DNA of 64,000 nucleotides from Paragyromitra xinjiangensis (GCA_038503065.1 JBCAMK010000002.1:1488001-1552000), one strand, 5' to 3'. Shown: positions 35,663 through 48,700, numbered from the stretch's first letter. Numbers and translations are program-made. Notes: generated from the sequence alone by a model not told the origin.

Positions 35663-36856
35663 TCACAAACGTCCTCGCACATTCAAGTCATCGTAACTGC
35701 TCACGATTTCCTTATTTTCATGTGTATTCTCCGCAAAGCCAATGACCTCTGCAACAACCTTACTCACACCCTTCTCTTTGATCTTAGACTTCAGATCCTC
35801 ACTCTGCTCGTCTTCAGGGTTTTCGTAATGCAGTGCCGCCGCAATTCCCTTCAGTAGGTTATCATACTTTAGTCCGTGCTCCTCAGCCATCTTCACCGGA
35901 CCGACAAGTCGATCATCAGGAGAGAGCTTCCGGATAGGTTCGCGCCCAACACGGACGACATCATCTTTGATGTAGTGGTTGCGGAAACGGCGTTGAATCT
36001 TGTTGATGTATTTCTCATGCTCTTTCCTGTCAAAACCGTGCTTTTTACAAAGCGCAGCGCCAGACTCAAGCATAGCGTTCCGTACGATTTCTTCGATTCG
36101 TCGATCGGATAGTGACTCATCAACGGTAGAGTAACCCTTGAGGAATCCAAGGTAGGCGCAAATGGCGTGGCCAGTATTAAGAGTGAAAAGTTTGCGTTCG
36201 ATATACTTCGTTAGGTTGTCCGTCAGTGTCATTCCGGGGATATTTGGCTTGGGGCCTTTGATCGCGGGCTCTTCAACTATCCACTCATGGAAGTTCTCAA
36301 CACCCACGGCAAGAATGCCCTCCTGTTCGTCGGTGAAAGGTGGGACGATACGATCGACGGCGCAGTTCGGGAATCCGATTTTGGCGTCAAGATATGCTTT
36401 GTCTTCGTCAGAAGTGAGGTGTTTTAGAACTTCTTCATGGAGGAGGGAAGATGCTCCAGGGAGATTTTCGCAGGCGATTATGTTGAGTTCTGCGGTAACG
36501 CCTGCGGCGCGGCGCGCTTTGAGTCCGATTGCGAGACTGACGGCAACGTTTGGTAGGATATTGGGGCCAACGGCTGTGGTGATGATTGAAGCTTCTGTGA
36601 TTACCCTTTTCACATCGGCTTCGTTGGTGCTGAGTATTCCCGAAACATGCTTGATTGTGTCTATTTCGCCGTTTCGCTCTAGATCGAGGATATGGACATT
36701 GTACGAATGGTCTTTGTTCAGGGCTTCGATGACAGACTCGACGACATCTGCGAATATAACTTCGTAGCCTGCCTCTGAAAGTAATGCGCCGATAAAACCC
36801 CGTCCGATGTTACCAGCTCCAAAATGAACTGCGGTTTTCTGTGGTTTCGATGGCAT
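35663..36856 (-). CDS. mpdA: Mannitol-1-phosphate 5-dehydrogenase
   Basis: Reduces fructose-6-phosphate to mannitol-1-phosphate with NADH, the entry step of mannitol synthesis in filamentous ascomycetes; cytosolic. Single exon, 397 residues from the ATG at 36856, close to the usual ~388. The NAD-binding start is AVHFGAGNIGRGFIGALLSE. The polyol-dehydrogenase active-site region is ERKLFTLNTGHAICAYLG, carrying the conserved Lys, Asn and His. GRVGREPIRKLSPDDRLVGP-like sequence lies in the C-terminal half, and the protein ends VRGRL. The frame also has an ATG at 36922, adding 22 residues with a hydrophobic LLKRLKLLFFSCF. I prefer the inner start because family members begin just before the Rossmann motif, but an N-terminal leader is possible. 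Intact, no oddities otherwise. Confidence 0.95.
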   Translation of the reverse strand: MPSKPQKTAVHFGAGNIGRGFIGALLSEAGYEVIFADVVESVIEALNKDHSYNVHILDLERNGEIDTIKHVSGILSTNEADVKRVITEASIITTAVGPNILPNVAVSLAIGLKARRAAGVTAELNIIACENLPGASSLLHEEVLKHLTSDEDKAYLDAKIGFPNCAVDRIVPPFTDEQEGILAVGVENFHEWIVEEPAIKGPKPNIPGMTLTDNLTKYIERKLFTLNTGHAICAYLGFLKGYSTVDESLSDRRIEEIVRNAMLESGAALCKKHGFDRKEHEKYINKIQRRFRNHYIKDDVVRVGREPIRKLSPDDRLVGPVKMAEEHGLKYDNLLKGIAAALHYENPEDEQSEDLKSKIKEKGVSKVVAEVIGFAENTHENKEIVSSYDDLNVRGRL

Positions 36857-38645
36857 TGCGTTGGGGGGCTTTGAGAAGCAAGAGAAGAAGAGAAGTTTAA
36901 GGCGCTTTAGGAGGGAAACCATTGTCAGTGATTTTTAAGGTTTTATTGATTTTGCTGAAGATATGGAATTTGCAGGAAAGGACTGTGGACTTACTCAATA
37001 TATGCTGAGACCGAATTTTTATTAATTATTAGTTTATAATCCCGCGATATTTTGAAAAACTGAATGCACATGCAAAATACGAATGTCAGAAATTTCGCTC
37101 CCGAATTCGTTTTTCTCTGCCACGCAGAAAAAGATGGTGTGATATTTACCGATGAGTCTTGAACTGATGAAGTTTGCTATGCGCTGGTGAGATGCCCGAG
37201 GACCGAGGACACGTTGGTGGATTAAGATAGGAAGATAAAATATCTCAGTGGGAGGTAGCTGATGTTCGAGTGAATAAGTATCAGAGCCACTAGTTGGGCT
37301 TTCAGATCAGGCTGATGAAGCCGAGAGGCTCTTAATTAACCACGAGGGTCATGGGGTGATTTCCCCTGTAAAAATCACGCGTACGTTGACTTTACGTCAA
37401 TTAGGCGAAGCAAATTCTAGCCGTGGCTGCAATTTTATCCCGCACGTCATGTCGTATTTTGGTGGGATAAGTAGGTACAGCGATATTTTGTTTGTAAGAA
37501 CCAAGGTTTTCCGCTTATCTATCCTCACAAAGGCTTTGTAGGCTGCCATTATTGACCTCCGTTCGGGTGCATCTACGGATGGCCATCACTACTTGTTCGC
37601 CAGGTAAATACGTAGATAAAGTGCGTGTATTTTGTAATGGGCCGTCCGATCCAAGGAAATCCAGTTGCGCGACAGGTTCCTGGGTCTTTCGCATTGATCA
37701 GCTTTCCGAAAGATCTGCGAATTGGGTTTTCATTAGTGTGCCGGGATGTTATGTTACACAAACAATGACGACATCTATTCCGCCTATTAGTAGGGTACTT
37801 CTCAGCACGTATCAAAGCAACGGGGGTTGGAGTCACCAGACTGCCAATCTTCGAAGGATTTGCGAGACCGGTTGGGATAGTCTTAGTTGAATGATCGTAA
37901 TTGGAGGCTAATCGTATCCGAAGTATTCTTTACAGCACGATCTGTTGGAACGCCCCCATTTAGCTTTAAATTTTCGACGTCAAGTAAGATACACGCCCTG
38001 AAGGTATCTAGTGCAACTAAAGGGAGTAAAGATGTACTGGTGCTTATCATTCTAGAACAGGGAGTTGATCAGCTACGCGAATAATATTTGTGCTGTTGGG
38101 ATACCTATCAGCTCAAAAGTAAGATGTGTAGGCATTCATCATGATGATTCCATTCGAACACCAGCCATCGCGTAAAAATAACGATCTTGAAGTGAGCAGC
38201 AGTTGATATGCATTTTTAAACCTTTGACGACGGTGGTATGATGGATCTCTATTTGGCTTATCTTACTACGTAAAGGATTTTATCCATGACGAGATTTCTG
38301 GCCGGGGTATGCTGGATCTGTGCGGGCCGCAGGGTGTTTTGTGTAGGGTTGGCCAGTTCCTTTCCAAAACCTCTGTGGGATGTGCGCCGGAAACTTGCGT
38401 GTAGTTTCTATGGAGAATCGCGTACTTATTATCGGTTTGCCCGACCAGGGCTAGACCGTGGGACATGAAATTATAAGGTTTAATCAACACCTTAACTCTA
38501 GCCGCGAGCTAAAATTGATCATCTGATTATCTGGTGTGGGCTTTCGTTATTTAGTTTAACCCCTCATAACTTTAAATAGTCTGGCTTTGTGCTGTATCTT
38601 AGTTTTAGCCTTTAAAGAAGAAATGGTTCGTAAAGCGGAGATGAT

Positions 38646-38795
38646 TATGCAAAAACGAAGTAATGCTAGGTCCTCGTTAGCACAGGGTTAATACGCATGG
38701 GAGGTTACCAGCAAGCCTGAAGCTTCAAGCGCTAGCTGCCTTACCTCACTTTTCGCTGCGTTAACGAGGGCCTACTATTGCTTCGTTTTTGTATA
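38646..38795. mobile_element. MITE-like element with ~34-bp imperfect inverted ends
   Basis: Left end TATGCAAAAACGAAGTAATG (38,646 on) and right end ...CTTCGTTTTTGTATA (to 38,795) are inverted repeats. They match at 26 of 31 positions over the core arm (38,650-38,680 with 38,761-38,791). The element is 150 bases long, non-coding, with TA at the outer borders. Confidence 0.55.
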
Positions 38796-39924
38796 TGGTT
38801 TAAAGATTGGCTTAGTTTGGTTTGGGGGGAATATATGTGTGGTGAAGTGGGCGCCAAGGAGTTTGCGTAGGTCAAATCACATCCCATCACTCGAGAGCTC
38901 CTGGGACAGAGGATGATCCAAATAAAAATAAAAATAAACGGAATAAACTAAAAACTAATTCTAACCCAACATCATATCATAATAAAACCTCTTCGATACA
39001 ACAAAACTTTCTTCACAATCTATCTCTCCAAATCACCATATCCCCATTCCAGTTCCTGCTAGCTCAACCGCCGCTTCTTCTCCCCCCACTTCTCTTCGAA
39101 TCCTCACAAATCCCTTCCAAATGCAAATTCCATACTTGACTCCCGGGCCCTCTTTCGAGTACAACAGACTCTTTAAAGTACCCGCCCTTCCCATTTTCTC
39201 CTCTGCATCATCTCTCGCATCCACGCTAAAACCTCCTTGCCTGCACTCGCATTGATCTGTCTCGCTTTATAATTTTCTGGATCCTTTTGGCATATCTATT
39301 AACCCATATATGTTCGGTTCTCAGCCTGCTGAGTATGACCTGGTTTTCCCGTTCATGGCTTTCGAATTAGAATGATTGATTGATTGATATTTCATACACG
39401 CATAATCAGAATAAGTTCTGGATTTTACAAAAACCAATTATGTTTGGAAAACATAATTACACCGATAATATTCCTCAGTTATATTTGGTTGACCCTGACC
39501 ATCTTTGTCTATCAATGTGCATATTCGCGTGCTTCTAAAGCGGCCTCTTGGACGTCAAATCCCAGAAATTATAGTGCTGCTTGCCGTTTCGAGAATCAAT
39601 GGTTCTTATTGGATACCTAGTACTAGTCACTTGTTCGGGGCAGTCAAGGCGACTTGGGTAGTTTGGAGACTGATGCTCGCATAGGTGTTTAAGAACTAGA
39701 CAGAAGCTAGTAAATCAGCAATAGTAATTTAGGCAAGCGCCGAGACAAGAGATACGTGCTGAATCAATTTGGCGATTTGAAGGAGTTGGCCTCGGCTCTA
39801 CGTAGGGGGATGCATCAATTTACGACCATTGTAGGGTCGTCGGTCCTGTGTAAAGTCGTTAGGGAAAGCATCGGTAAACACGTGTTTTGCAAACTTGAAG
39901 TTAGTAGATGAGCTGGGCAGTATA

Positions 39925-40037
39925 GGTTCAATTCCTCATCTCCGGTTTTTAGGGCCTACGTGTAGTTTTTTACACCTTTGGAGTTGGGAAAGTCGTCTAT
40001 AAGTGCACTTTGATGCGTTTACTGATGCATTTCCATG
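39925..40037 (+). repeat. Possible solo copy of right-edge repeat family
   Basis: A B-box-like GGTTCAATTCC (39,925-39,935) is followed about 85 bases later by TGATGCGTTTACTGATGCAT (40,011-40,030). That string is two units of the minisatellite seen at 63.3-64 kb, in the same order relative to a B box as there. The link is tentative. Confidence 0.25.
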
Positions 40038-40203
40038 TCTTGTAGAGCGGTAGCCCGCCAGATTTGAGTTTCTGCTATCGGCTTTCAGTTGCACGCTAGG
40101 TTCTTGGGGGGTGGTATGATTCAATTTGGATCTGACTATAGGATTATATTTACACTTATATTTTGTGGAAATTGATTATAGATATGTCCCATATTCCCTA
40201 ACT

Positions 40204-43200
40204 CTATCTCTTGCAATTTCCAGGGCAGATGGCAGAACGCCGACCACAATTATAACAAAATTCCGTTCGACACTTTATACAAGTCATGTGTAAACATCCA
40301 TCGTTTCTCTCGATCATATGCTGGCACCCTGGACAAGGTTTCCACCCATTTTTTCGTGCTAACTCATGAACCATGGCAGATTCTTTGTCTGCTGCACATA
40401 TCCCTTCGTGTTCAAGCGCTCGACAGTGCCTACATGTTCTTTTCAGACAGATACGGCACGTGCCGATGTCACCATGGATGCTGTTGGGGGGAACGAATTT
40501 CGAGCAACTCTTGACCGCGCAGTAAAGAGGGTTTGGGGTCTGGAGCTCAAGAACTAGCCAACTGTACTCGGTAACAAACTCGGACCTGAAATGTTTCTCG
40601 ACGGACTTTATCGGTACGGGGCTGCAGCATCTGAAAGGACTCTTGTTTTTCATTGCTTGAGTGAAGGCGTCTAGTTCCCAAAGGATTATTATCTGAAATT
40701 GATTTTATTTTAGCCCAGAAAGTGGGTGAGGACATACGTTTTATGCAGTCTCCGCAGTACGCATGGGTACACGATAGAATCGCCATCTCGCCCTTTTCGC
40801 CCTCTTCTTGACATACCAAACATGTCGCCATACGTTCTTTCCGCCGACGTTCTTCCTCCTCCTTAGCTCTCTCCTTAGCTCTCTCCTTAGCTCTCTCCTC
40901 TGCTTGGCGTTTTAGTTGAGCTGCTGCTTCTATTTTTTTCCTCTCTTCCTCTTGCCTTCTGGCCTCTGCTTCCCTAGCAGCTCTAGCTTTCTCCTCTGCC
41001 ATTCTCCTCTCCGCTTCCCGTCTTTTAGCTTCCTCCTGTCTAAGCGCCTCAGCTCGCCTCCTAGCCTCTTCTTCCCGTTTCATAATCTCCTTATTCCAAT
41101 CTTCTTGAGCTTTACGCGCAGCAGCCGCTTCCTCTTCCATGTGTCGCCTGTGTTCCTCTTCATACATGCGTTGGGTGCTTCTCGCAAAGGTTTCTTGTTC
41201 TTGAAGCTGCCGTTTGTGTTCCTCTTCAAGCATGTGTTGAGTTTTCTTTGCAAAGGCCTCTTGGTCTGCAAGCTGCCTGGCTTGTTCCCGATCTTGCTCC
41301 TGGAGTTTGCGTATTTGATCTAAGTCTTGAGAAGTACCACCAGAAAGTTCTGCTATCAACCTTTCAGTTGCGGCATCGTGTTTGCGAAAAGCGTCATAAT
41401 CTTGTGGTACACCATCAGCGAGTATTGTTAGCAATGCCAGAGTTTCAGGATCAGGGCTTTGATCAAAACTCCTGGCTATTTGCTCTGCAAATTCTCTATC
41501 ACTTTGAAGTTGGGTAAGCTGTGGTACGGTATCCCTCGATCCTGTAGCCTTTGGATTTGCCGGTATATTGTCGTTTGACTTTTGTGGGTTACATGTTTCG
41601 GTAGATAGCTCGAGTGTCAATTTTTTCGCGAGAGCCATATCCCCCTTGATTTGTTCATATTCTTCACGCTGCAACCTCATAAAATACTGATGCTCGGTTT
41701 CGGGCTGTTGTGGGTCTGGTATGATTCCTCTTGACGCTCCCGTTCCTAGTAATGTAGGTAATACGTGGGACTCAGATGCCAGCTGCTTTGCCAATTCCAA
41801 ATCTTTTTCGAATCGGTGGGACTGTGTTGTCTCGAAACGCTGCTGATTCGAAAGGTTGTGCTCGAAGTTCGTTTTATGGACGTCTTTAGATTCGCCCCCC
41901 AGAGATCCAATAAACGTGCTGTGGAAATATACAGGAGGAGGAGGAGGGATATTTTTTTGCTCTTCTTCTGGAATTTCCCACCAATTTTGCGATTTCTCTG
42001 CTTGGACCGGAGGTGGGGGTACAGGAGCCGGGAGTTCAGTGGGGAATCGTGGAATACCGGGAGTAATGTGGAAAGGAGGGCGAGCAACGGGAAGCGGAAC
42101 GGGTTTTGGGAGTACACGTTCGAGAAGGGATGTATTTGGAGATGCTATTAGTTTTTTGTTAGAAAAGTTAGTCAAAATTCAACTAGAGACTGAAGTTTTA
42201 CCTGCTATCTTTGGCGAATTAGCATTTAACAAAGTCATTGGTGACGGCAATGGGGTACTCCCAGCATCGTTGTTGAATTTCCGGCTTTTAAGAACACTTT
42301 TCAACCGCGGCGGTTTTGGTACTCGTGAAGAGCGCGATCCTGGAGCCCCTACCCCAGAACGAGGTTTCCGGGGGAAGAAAGAATCGACATCCTCTTCATC
42401 GGTTTCTTTCTGGGATTGGTGATTGTCTTCCAGGACGGGTTGAATTGGAGCTGGATAAATTTGACTGGCAGAGATTGGAACTGGGGGCCTAGGTTCAACG
42501 ACTCTCCCAGCTGGCTCAGGCCCAGGCAGTTCGCTGGGGTCAAACCCTCTCAAGCGAGCCTCACCAACATTTCCCCCGGGGATCCAGGATTTCCAATCAA
42601 ACTGATTCATTAACCGAAAGGTCTCGGATGTAGTCTGTGAGATAGTCGGCGCTGCTGGTAAAGATTTCCCTGTGGTAGAGTTCACCGGAAGGTCTGCTCC
42701 ATTAGTAGTAGTAAGATTTGAGGCCTGCCCTTGTTTCCATTTTTGAAATTCCGGGCTTGTGGCTTGGGGCAAGTTTGGGTGATTTCCCTGACTGAATCAG
42801 TTTCCTAAATTATTATTTAGACACTTTCTCGATAGAACTCACAACTCCCATTGATTTTGATGGAATATCGCTTGAAAGTGGTGCAGCTTCTAGTTTTTTG
42901 TGATGACCAGAAAGCTCGATATATCTACCTTTGAGATCTGGCGGGTTTGGGTTTGGGGTTTGAGAAATATTCTGGGAGGTGGGGGTTGACACCAAGGGAG
43001 AGAAGTGTTTTGAAGACTGCAATTTCAATTCAGTTTTTTATGTATCTTAAGAGCAGGCTTGGGCTCAACTCACATCTTTCTCTTCCAGGCCTAAACGATA
43101 AGCAGGAGTATCTCTCGAAGGGTGTTCTCTTGTTGATGGGCCAGGTGAAAAGGGAGTGATTGGTTCAATAAGCTGTCCTGAGAATGGGTTTATGAAAGAT

Positions 43201-43514
43201 TCATCGTTCTGGCAGATATATGGATCGGTAAAGGGCCTCAGATCATCTAGACTTGGTGTTTGAGCTCTCGGAGTTAAGCTTTCTGTAGGTTTGATCACAA
43301 CGTTGATCATGTCATCCACGCTATCCAGAAAGCGATTGACTGCTTCAAATTGCACCTGAAATGTTCGCTGCACCAAAGCATCGTTTTCTGTCGCAGGCAT
43401 TTTCCCTTTTCGTGGAAGGTCATTGCGTCGTTCACCCTCGTTGATAGCAAGAGCACTGCGATAATGGAAAAGTGCCTCGATGAGCGTTGATCTTAATTCC
43501 TCAGTAGATAGCAT
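40204..43514 (-). CDS. RBR-type E3 ubiquitin ligase with long coiled-coil N-terminus
   Basis: RING-between-RING ubiquitin ligase that passes ubiquitin through a RING2 cysteine. Five exons, 43514-43074, 43016-42825, 42787-42202, 42144-40738 and 40670-40204, give 1,030 residues with all phases consistent. Residues 1-400 are disordered and Pro/Ser-rich. About 580-810 is a long charged coiled coil full of Glu/Arg/Lys/Ala, ending in a 12-base tandem repeat (AKER units). RING1 is CLVCQEEGEKGEMAILSC then HAYCGDCIKHAFTQ, closed by RCCSPVPI. The IBR contains YCAVKSCSKFV and CRICLKRTCRHC. RING2 is CPGCQHMIERNDGCLHMTC with KCRTEFCYNCG; the Cys of GCLHMTC is the expected catalytic residue. The protein ends soon after RING2. 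Substrate unknown. Confidence 0.9.
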
Positions 43515-45755
43515 CTTTGGGAGTTATCAATAGGTATTAGAACTAAGCATGAACTGCCGCCGGGTCCCGAAGACGAAGAAATATCAATAAATTCTGTGGG
43601 GAGAAGCTCGTTAGATCTAGAGAAGCTCCTCAAGACGTCTAGCTCCTTTGCGCAGAGCTCTACTGAGAATTGTTTCAGCCTTGTTAGCTTATCGAGCCAT
43701 GGAAACCGTCAAATATGAACGTTGCATGAATGACATACCCTATGTATCACTTACTGTCGATCCCCATTCCACCAATGATGTAAGTGTCGCAAATATGGGT
43801 TGGTGCGTATCTGATGAACCAGAGAGGTGCTGTTCGACTTAAATTGTCACTGGAATAAACATATCAAACCTTTGCCTTTTCTCTAGAGAAAAACCAAATG
43901 TATAATGTTTGTTTCAGCCTCGGTGTTAGTCCCCCTGGAAGTTGCACGGAGACTCCCAATCCCCCACTAGATATTCTGAAGGTGTGGGGTTGGGATATGG
44001 TTGGTGCTGGGGCTGAACGGTTTTATTGTCTGCTTTCATTCTCGTGCAACTCTTGACGACGTGTCTCGATCAACGGGATGGAGAGTGGAGGTTGGCTAGC
44101 CCTTACAGGCACACATGCACATGCGACGTTCTGATAATAGGCCTTGATAACCACAATTGCAGCGTCTACTTTGTAGGAGAGCTGAGAGTAAATAAGTGAT
44201 TGATTTTACCTATGACGGGGCAAGATATGCCTACTGGAAAATTGAAGAAGACTGTACATACGTCTTCGATAAGACGACACCGTGCCCTCTCAATAACATC
44301 TGCATCGTCCGCCTTAAATAACATTGCAGCACCTTCATGTTATAACGAATTTGTATTGGGGTAAAAACATCCACAATAGGCTAGGAGGGTCTGAGCGACA
44401 ATTTTTGCTTCAAGGGCTAATTGGGAACTGATTGCTGGTATCGTTCGATTTTCGTTTCAAAAGCTGTTTTTCTTTTTCTCCGGGCAATCTCAAGTTCGGA
44501 AGCGGGGTATGGGTCCAAGTGGTTGCGCTTCTAGACTGGTTGCCTTGAGCAGGCAGGGATTATCGCACGGATCACGAATTCGCAAATTCGTTCACGCTTA
44601 TCAGATAGACACCCTACCATCTCATACACCTGTGTATGGGCAAAATCAAGGGACCTTGTTGCTCCAATCCTCAAGAATTAACGCTTTTGCCGACGGAAGA
44701 CTAAGCGTCTTATCGCCGCTGTGTTTCCACTACCCTAACCTTGCTGTGACACCAGAGGCGTTATGTTTAAATTCAGTGTTTGCTAAACGCCACCCTTCTG
44801 CACTTGGGGCCGATATTGGAAGTTGTTGGTGGGGAGGTACAAGGAGGGAAAGTGAAAAGTGCTTTTACTTTAATTTATGGGTTCCGAGAGTCTAATATCT
44901 AGCGAGGGTGTTGTTCAGGCCTAGACACCGCCTCGAGGCGTGAGATACGGGCTGATGACCTGAAGCCATTATCCAAACGCCAAGTTGCTGTTAGCCTGTA
45001 TGGATACCTGTAACCTGCTTCTCTTGTCAAGTAAAATTACAATAACAAATCTTGCGTAATAGTTCCTCTAGGTTTGATCCTGGTGGCGGCCCTCACCGAG
45101 TTCAGTGATCCTGAACTTCGATCTAACTGGACCAGTCTTTATGTTACAGCTGTTACAGTCGCTCCTGGGTCAGCGACGAGACTGGGCCAGTGACGAACAG
45201 GGGTCTAGAGAGGAGTGAAGCAATAAGCATTAATGGCTTAGGGCCAGTTTTTCCTGCTGTTCAAGCGCTGTTCGTCGCTGGCCCAGCTTCGTCATTGACC
45301 CAGGAGCGACTGTATTCGCTACTGAAGTTTTTGTTTTTGCTGCGCTACAATGTGTCACGTTGCACGCCTCATCGCATTGCTGTTTATTGGATGCTTAACG
45401 AGCGCGACTGGCGATGTAACATGAAATGCAAGGCTAAGGAAAACGTTGAACCATTATGATAACATGTGCAGGATTGTGTGCTTCTGGCATATCTATTCGG
45501 CCAACACCACCCGATGGCAGAGCGTAAATTTTGCGCCATACCATCCTTCAAGTTGGCTCTGGGGCCTAAGCTGGAAGCTACCCCTGAAGTGTTATTCACA
45601 GCGGCAAAGCACTTCCAATTTCTAAAGCATCAACAACACTTTTGAACCTAGGTGCGCTCCGAATCTTTGTTCTGGTTCGATCTATTTGGGAGACAGAAAG
45701 TACACACTGAGTATTGGGATATCCGGAATTTCGAGACATTAAGTGCAACGAACAA
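43515..45755. other. Divergent intergenic region
   Basis: 2.2 kb between the RBR start (minus) and the collagen-like gene (plus). It contains a MITE at 45,154-45,314, about 440 bases before the latter's ATG. A 128-codon plus-strand frame at 44,509-44,895 resembles no family I know and is probably chance. Confidence 0.4.
45154..45314. mobile_element. MITE-like element, TA-flanked, 46-bp inverted ends
   Basis: Arms 45,155-45,200 and 45,268-45,313 are inverted repeats with about four mismatches. They begin ACAGTCGCTCCTGGGTCAGC, and a T/A pair at the outer edge gives TA borders. The core is 67 bases and non-coding. The TACAGT start resembles the 8.5-kb element, which suggests related TA-targeting transposases. 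Confidence 0.65.
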
Positions 45756-48700
45756 ATGTCTAATACCGTTCTTATTTCGGTAAATGGACTGAATGGTAGT
45801 GACTCCAATGCTTCAAGAACGTTGGATGCTACTAGAAAAGCATTGGAAAAGGTATTCTCGAAAATGATGTGTGCGGATGAAGTTTGTAGGCTAACCGGCG
45901 TATCTCTATGTAGGCGGTCGCAGACTTAGATGGCCTTGACGGGAGTGATGCCTTTGAGGTGATGCCTGGTGCTCCTGGTGGTTATCTTTCAGTGGAATTA
46001 CTACCAGTACGCTTTAGTCAAGGAGGTTCCGGCGGAATAAGGGTCCAAACACGAAGATCCCAAGCAACAGTAGATTTACCAGTTTCGATGGATGTATCCA
46101 ATGGCAAAAGCTTGTTGATTACAGCCCGCGGCGGTAATGGTGAAGACGGTGCTGTCGGAGGATCTGGTCAAGATGGTAAAAATGGAACCAATGGGGCAGC
46201 TGCTACAGAATATGAAGATGCGACAGTACGTTCTTTCATCCCTTGAGCTCCGCATTGTGCCGAGAGCTAAATGAAACTAGGATGGCACAAATGGGGGCAA
46301 AGGTGGGAAGTACGTAATGGATATTCCGTAAACTTCTTGGGAATATAATACTAAATACTAAATTTTAAGTGGTGGGGCCGGGAGTCATGGAGGTAATGGC
46401 GGAAACGGTGGGACAGTTGAAATAGTCGTAAACGAACACGACACCAATTTGTTATTAGCTGTCGACTGGAACGTCGACCCAGGAAATGGAGGGAAACCGG
46501 GAAGAAATGGACTGCCAGGAAAAGGTGGCCATGGTGGTAAAGGTGGTAGCGCGTTTAGTTGGTCGGTTCTCCACTAAATCCACCTATTTCGAACTCTGGA
46601 GACTAAATTTCACTAAGGAGTGAGGTTTCCGGCTTTCGTTATTCCTGTACTTCGAGATGTAGGGGAGGTGGGCAAACTGATCAGGGATTCATGGCTTTGG
46701 TTGGTCCAAACGCGCGAGCTGGAAACCCCACTAATGATCGATTCGAAGTCACGATGAACGGGGATATTGGAATACGGCTACTCGGTGACGGCCGGGATAC
46801 TGCTAATAATAGGTGACTTAATCTTTCCATTAACAGTTGGTTCTGGGTCATGCTGGTTCTCGAACCTTCGTTTCTAATAAGTCTATATATACCCCAGACG
46901 CAACTTGGCAGTTTCCGGTACAACTACTATTCCGGCGAATTCAGGCATCACGTGGGAGGAAGCACTCGTCGATACAGTGCTAAGAACCGCTGGGCAAAAT
47001 AGTTCCGCGCTCATACCTGCCATGCCAACAACTCTTTGTCGATGCCACGGGGGGCCCACTCATTGTGTTGGTTGTGATCGAACACCGACAATGGTGAAGC
47101 AAACACGAACACGTGGATTAGATGGGCGGGATGGGCCTCCTGGAAGACCATCAGATTTCCGGCCAAGAGAAGGAGCTGCGGGAATTCCGGGTTCGGCATA
47201 TATCACTGTTAATCATGCGGATGGAAAGACTGAAACTTTTCATTCGAAGTATAAGATTGAGCTTGTTGATTTTCAAGTTGTGGATGGAAACGAAGATGAT
47301 ATCATAGAACCTGGCGAGTATATATTTATTCAGAATATCCGGATACGCAACTCCGGTAAGCTATCAACTACTCGGTAATTGTCACTGTTTGATAGTTCCC
47401 AAAACTGATAGATTCTTTCTCCAGGTGGGATGCCGACACCATCTTCGCAGATTCCAGTCACAGTACAAGAATCAGAATGGGTACTGCCAATCGCTACTTC
47501 GGAGATATTTCTTCCAAAGTCGGTTCAGCCGGGCCATATAGCCTACGTATCTGGCAGGATAAAAGCCTTTGTTAAGAACGATAAGTTGGAGTTATTGGAA
47601 GTTGGTAGCGCTTTTAAGGCGGTAGACAAGATCAAACTCAAAGCCGTGATGCCTGGCTTGAATATGGAGTTGCCTTCTTTTGAGCTCAGCCGTGAAATTG
47701 AAATAACGTATCCATTGGAATTGGTGCAAACTCAAAATCTTGATTGTATCCCTCGTGGACTTAAGACTACATTCACTTGGAAGGTATTTTGACTTAACTA
47801 GCCTAAAAATGACCCTAACCCTTTGAATTGATATATATCTAATTTATGATATGTTTTGGTTTTTTAGGTACGAAATAAAAGCACAAAAGTATACGGGTTA
47901 TCAGGCGGTTCGGGCCGAGGAGCCTCCACGTGCCTTTCGGTTCAGTCTGGCTGCGGTATCACTCTCATGAGCTCAACCGTCGATGGTCAGGAAAGAACAA
48001 CCAAGGAAATTGATTCCTTGGGCCCAGGAGAGACCGCGACCTTCAGCGAGATTGCCAAGATAGCCCCAGATGCGGAGCCATATTCCAAAAGTAGTCTGCA
48101 AATTGAACTTCTACTCTCATCTCCTGAGATCAATTCCTTAATCCCAGAGGCCGAAAGGGGGGCCCAAAATACGATCCAGGAGCAAGAGCACGAGGTTCAA
48201 ATATCCACCCGCTATACGTATTCAGAAGATTCTCAATTCCTCCTTGTCACGAATTCCCAGACTAGTAGTGATATTCTTGCAGCATGGACCCAGTTCATCG
48301 GAGAAGAGTTAGCGATGTCACTGGATACATGGAATATAAGTCTTTATGGGGGGTTGCAATTTGCCGATGATGACGATACAGTACTATCTTCCTATATGGG
48401 CAAGACGGTTATCATGCTAGCGAATTCGTTCGATTACTTCGGGAAGGGGAATAGGACTGTAATGGACCTGTGCGATCCAGCAATGGCTGCAGCAGAGGTA
48501 CTACAAGACACAAGACTTGAGTTCCTAGTGTCACCGTCGCTAAGTACTGATGTCATAAACGAATGGATGCACTCTTTGGTCTTCCCGATACAGTATCTAA
48601 CGGATGAGATTGAACCAACGATACTAGAGTCGAAGAGAGATATTATCGAATCGGTAGCGAATCAGTACTTGAGCGGTAACCAAGAGTTTGCAAGCTATAG

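Larger units (their letters stand above)
36857..40203. other. Intergenic region with MITE and repeat fragments
   Basis: 3.3 kb upstream of the mannitol-1-phosphate dehydrogenase gene and beyond the 3' end of the RBR gene. It contains a MITE-like element (38,646-38,795) and a possible tRNA-like/minisatellite fragment (39,925-40,037). Short frames at 37.4-38.1 kb and 39.0-39.2 kb show no recognisable protein. Confidence 0.4.

Noticed and set aside
36857..36922. Signal or mitochondrial leader on mannitol-1-phosphate dehydrogenase
   Set aside because: The upstream ATG adds 22 hydrophobic/basic residues, but family members start at the inner Met; without transcript data the leader is not supported.
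40916..41323. Hydrophobic Phe/Leu-rich plus-strand frame
   Set aside because: It is the complement of the Glu/Lys/Arg-codon coiled coil of the RBR gene, an antisense shadow.
44509..44895. 128-codon plus-strand frame as a gene
   Set aside because: No family resemblance, no neighbouring exon and no conserved pattern; likely chance.
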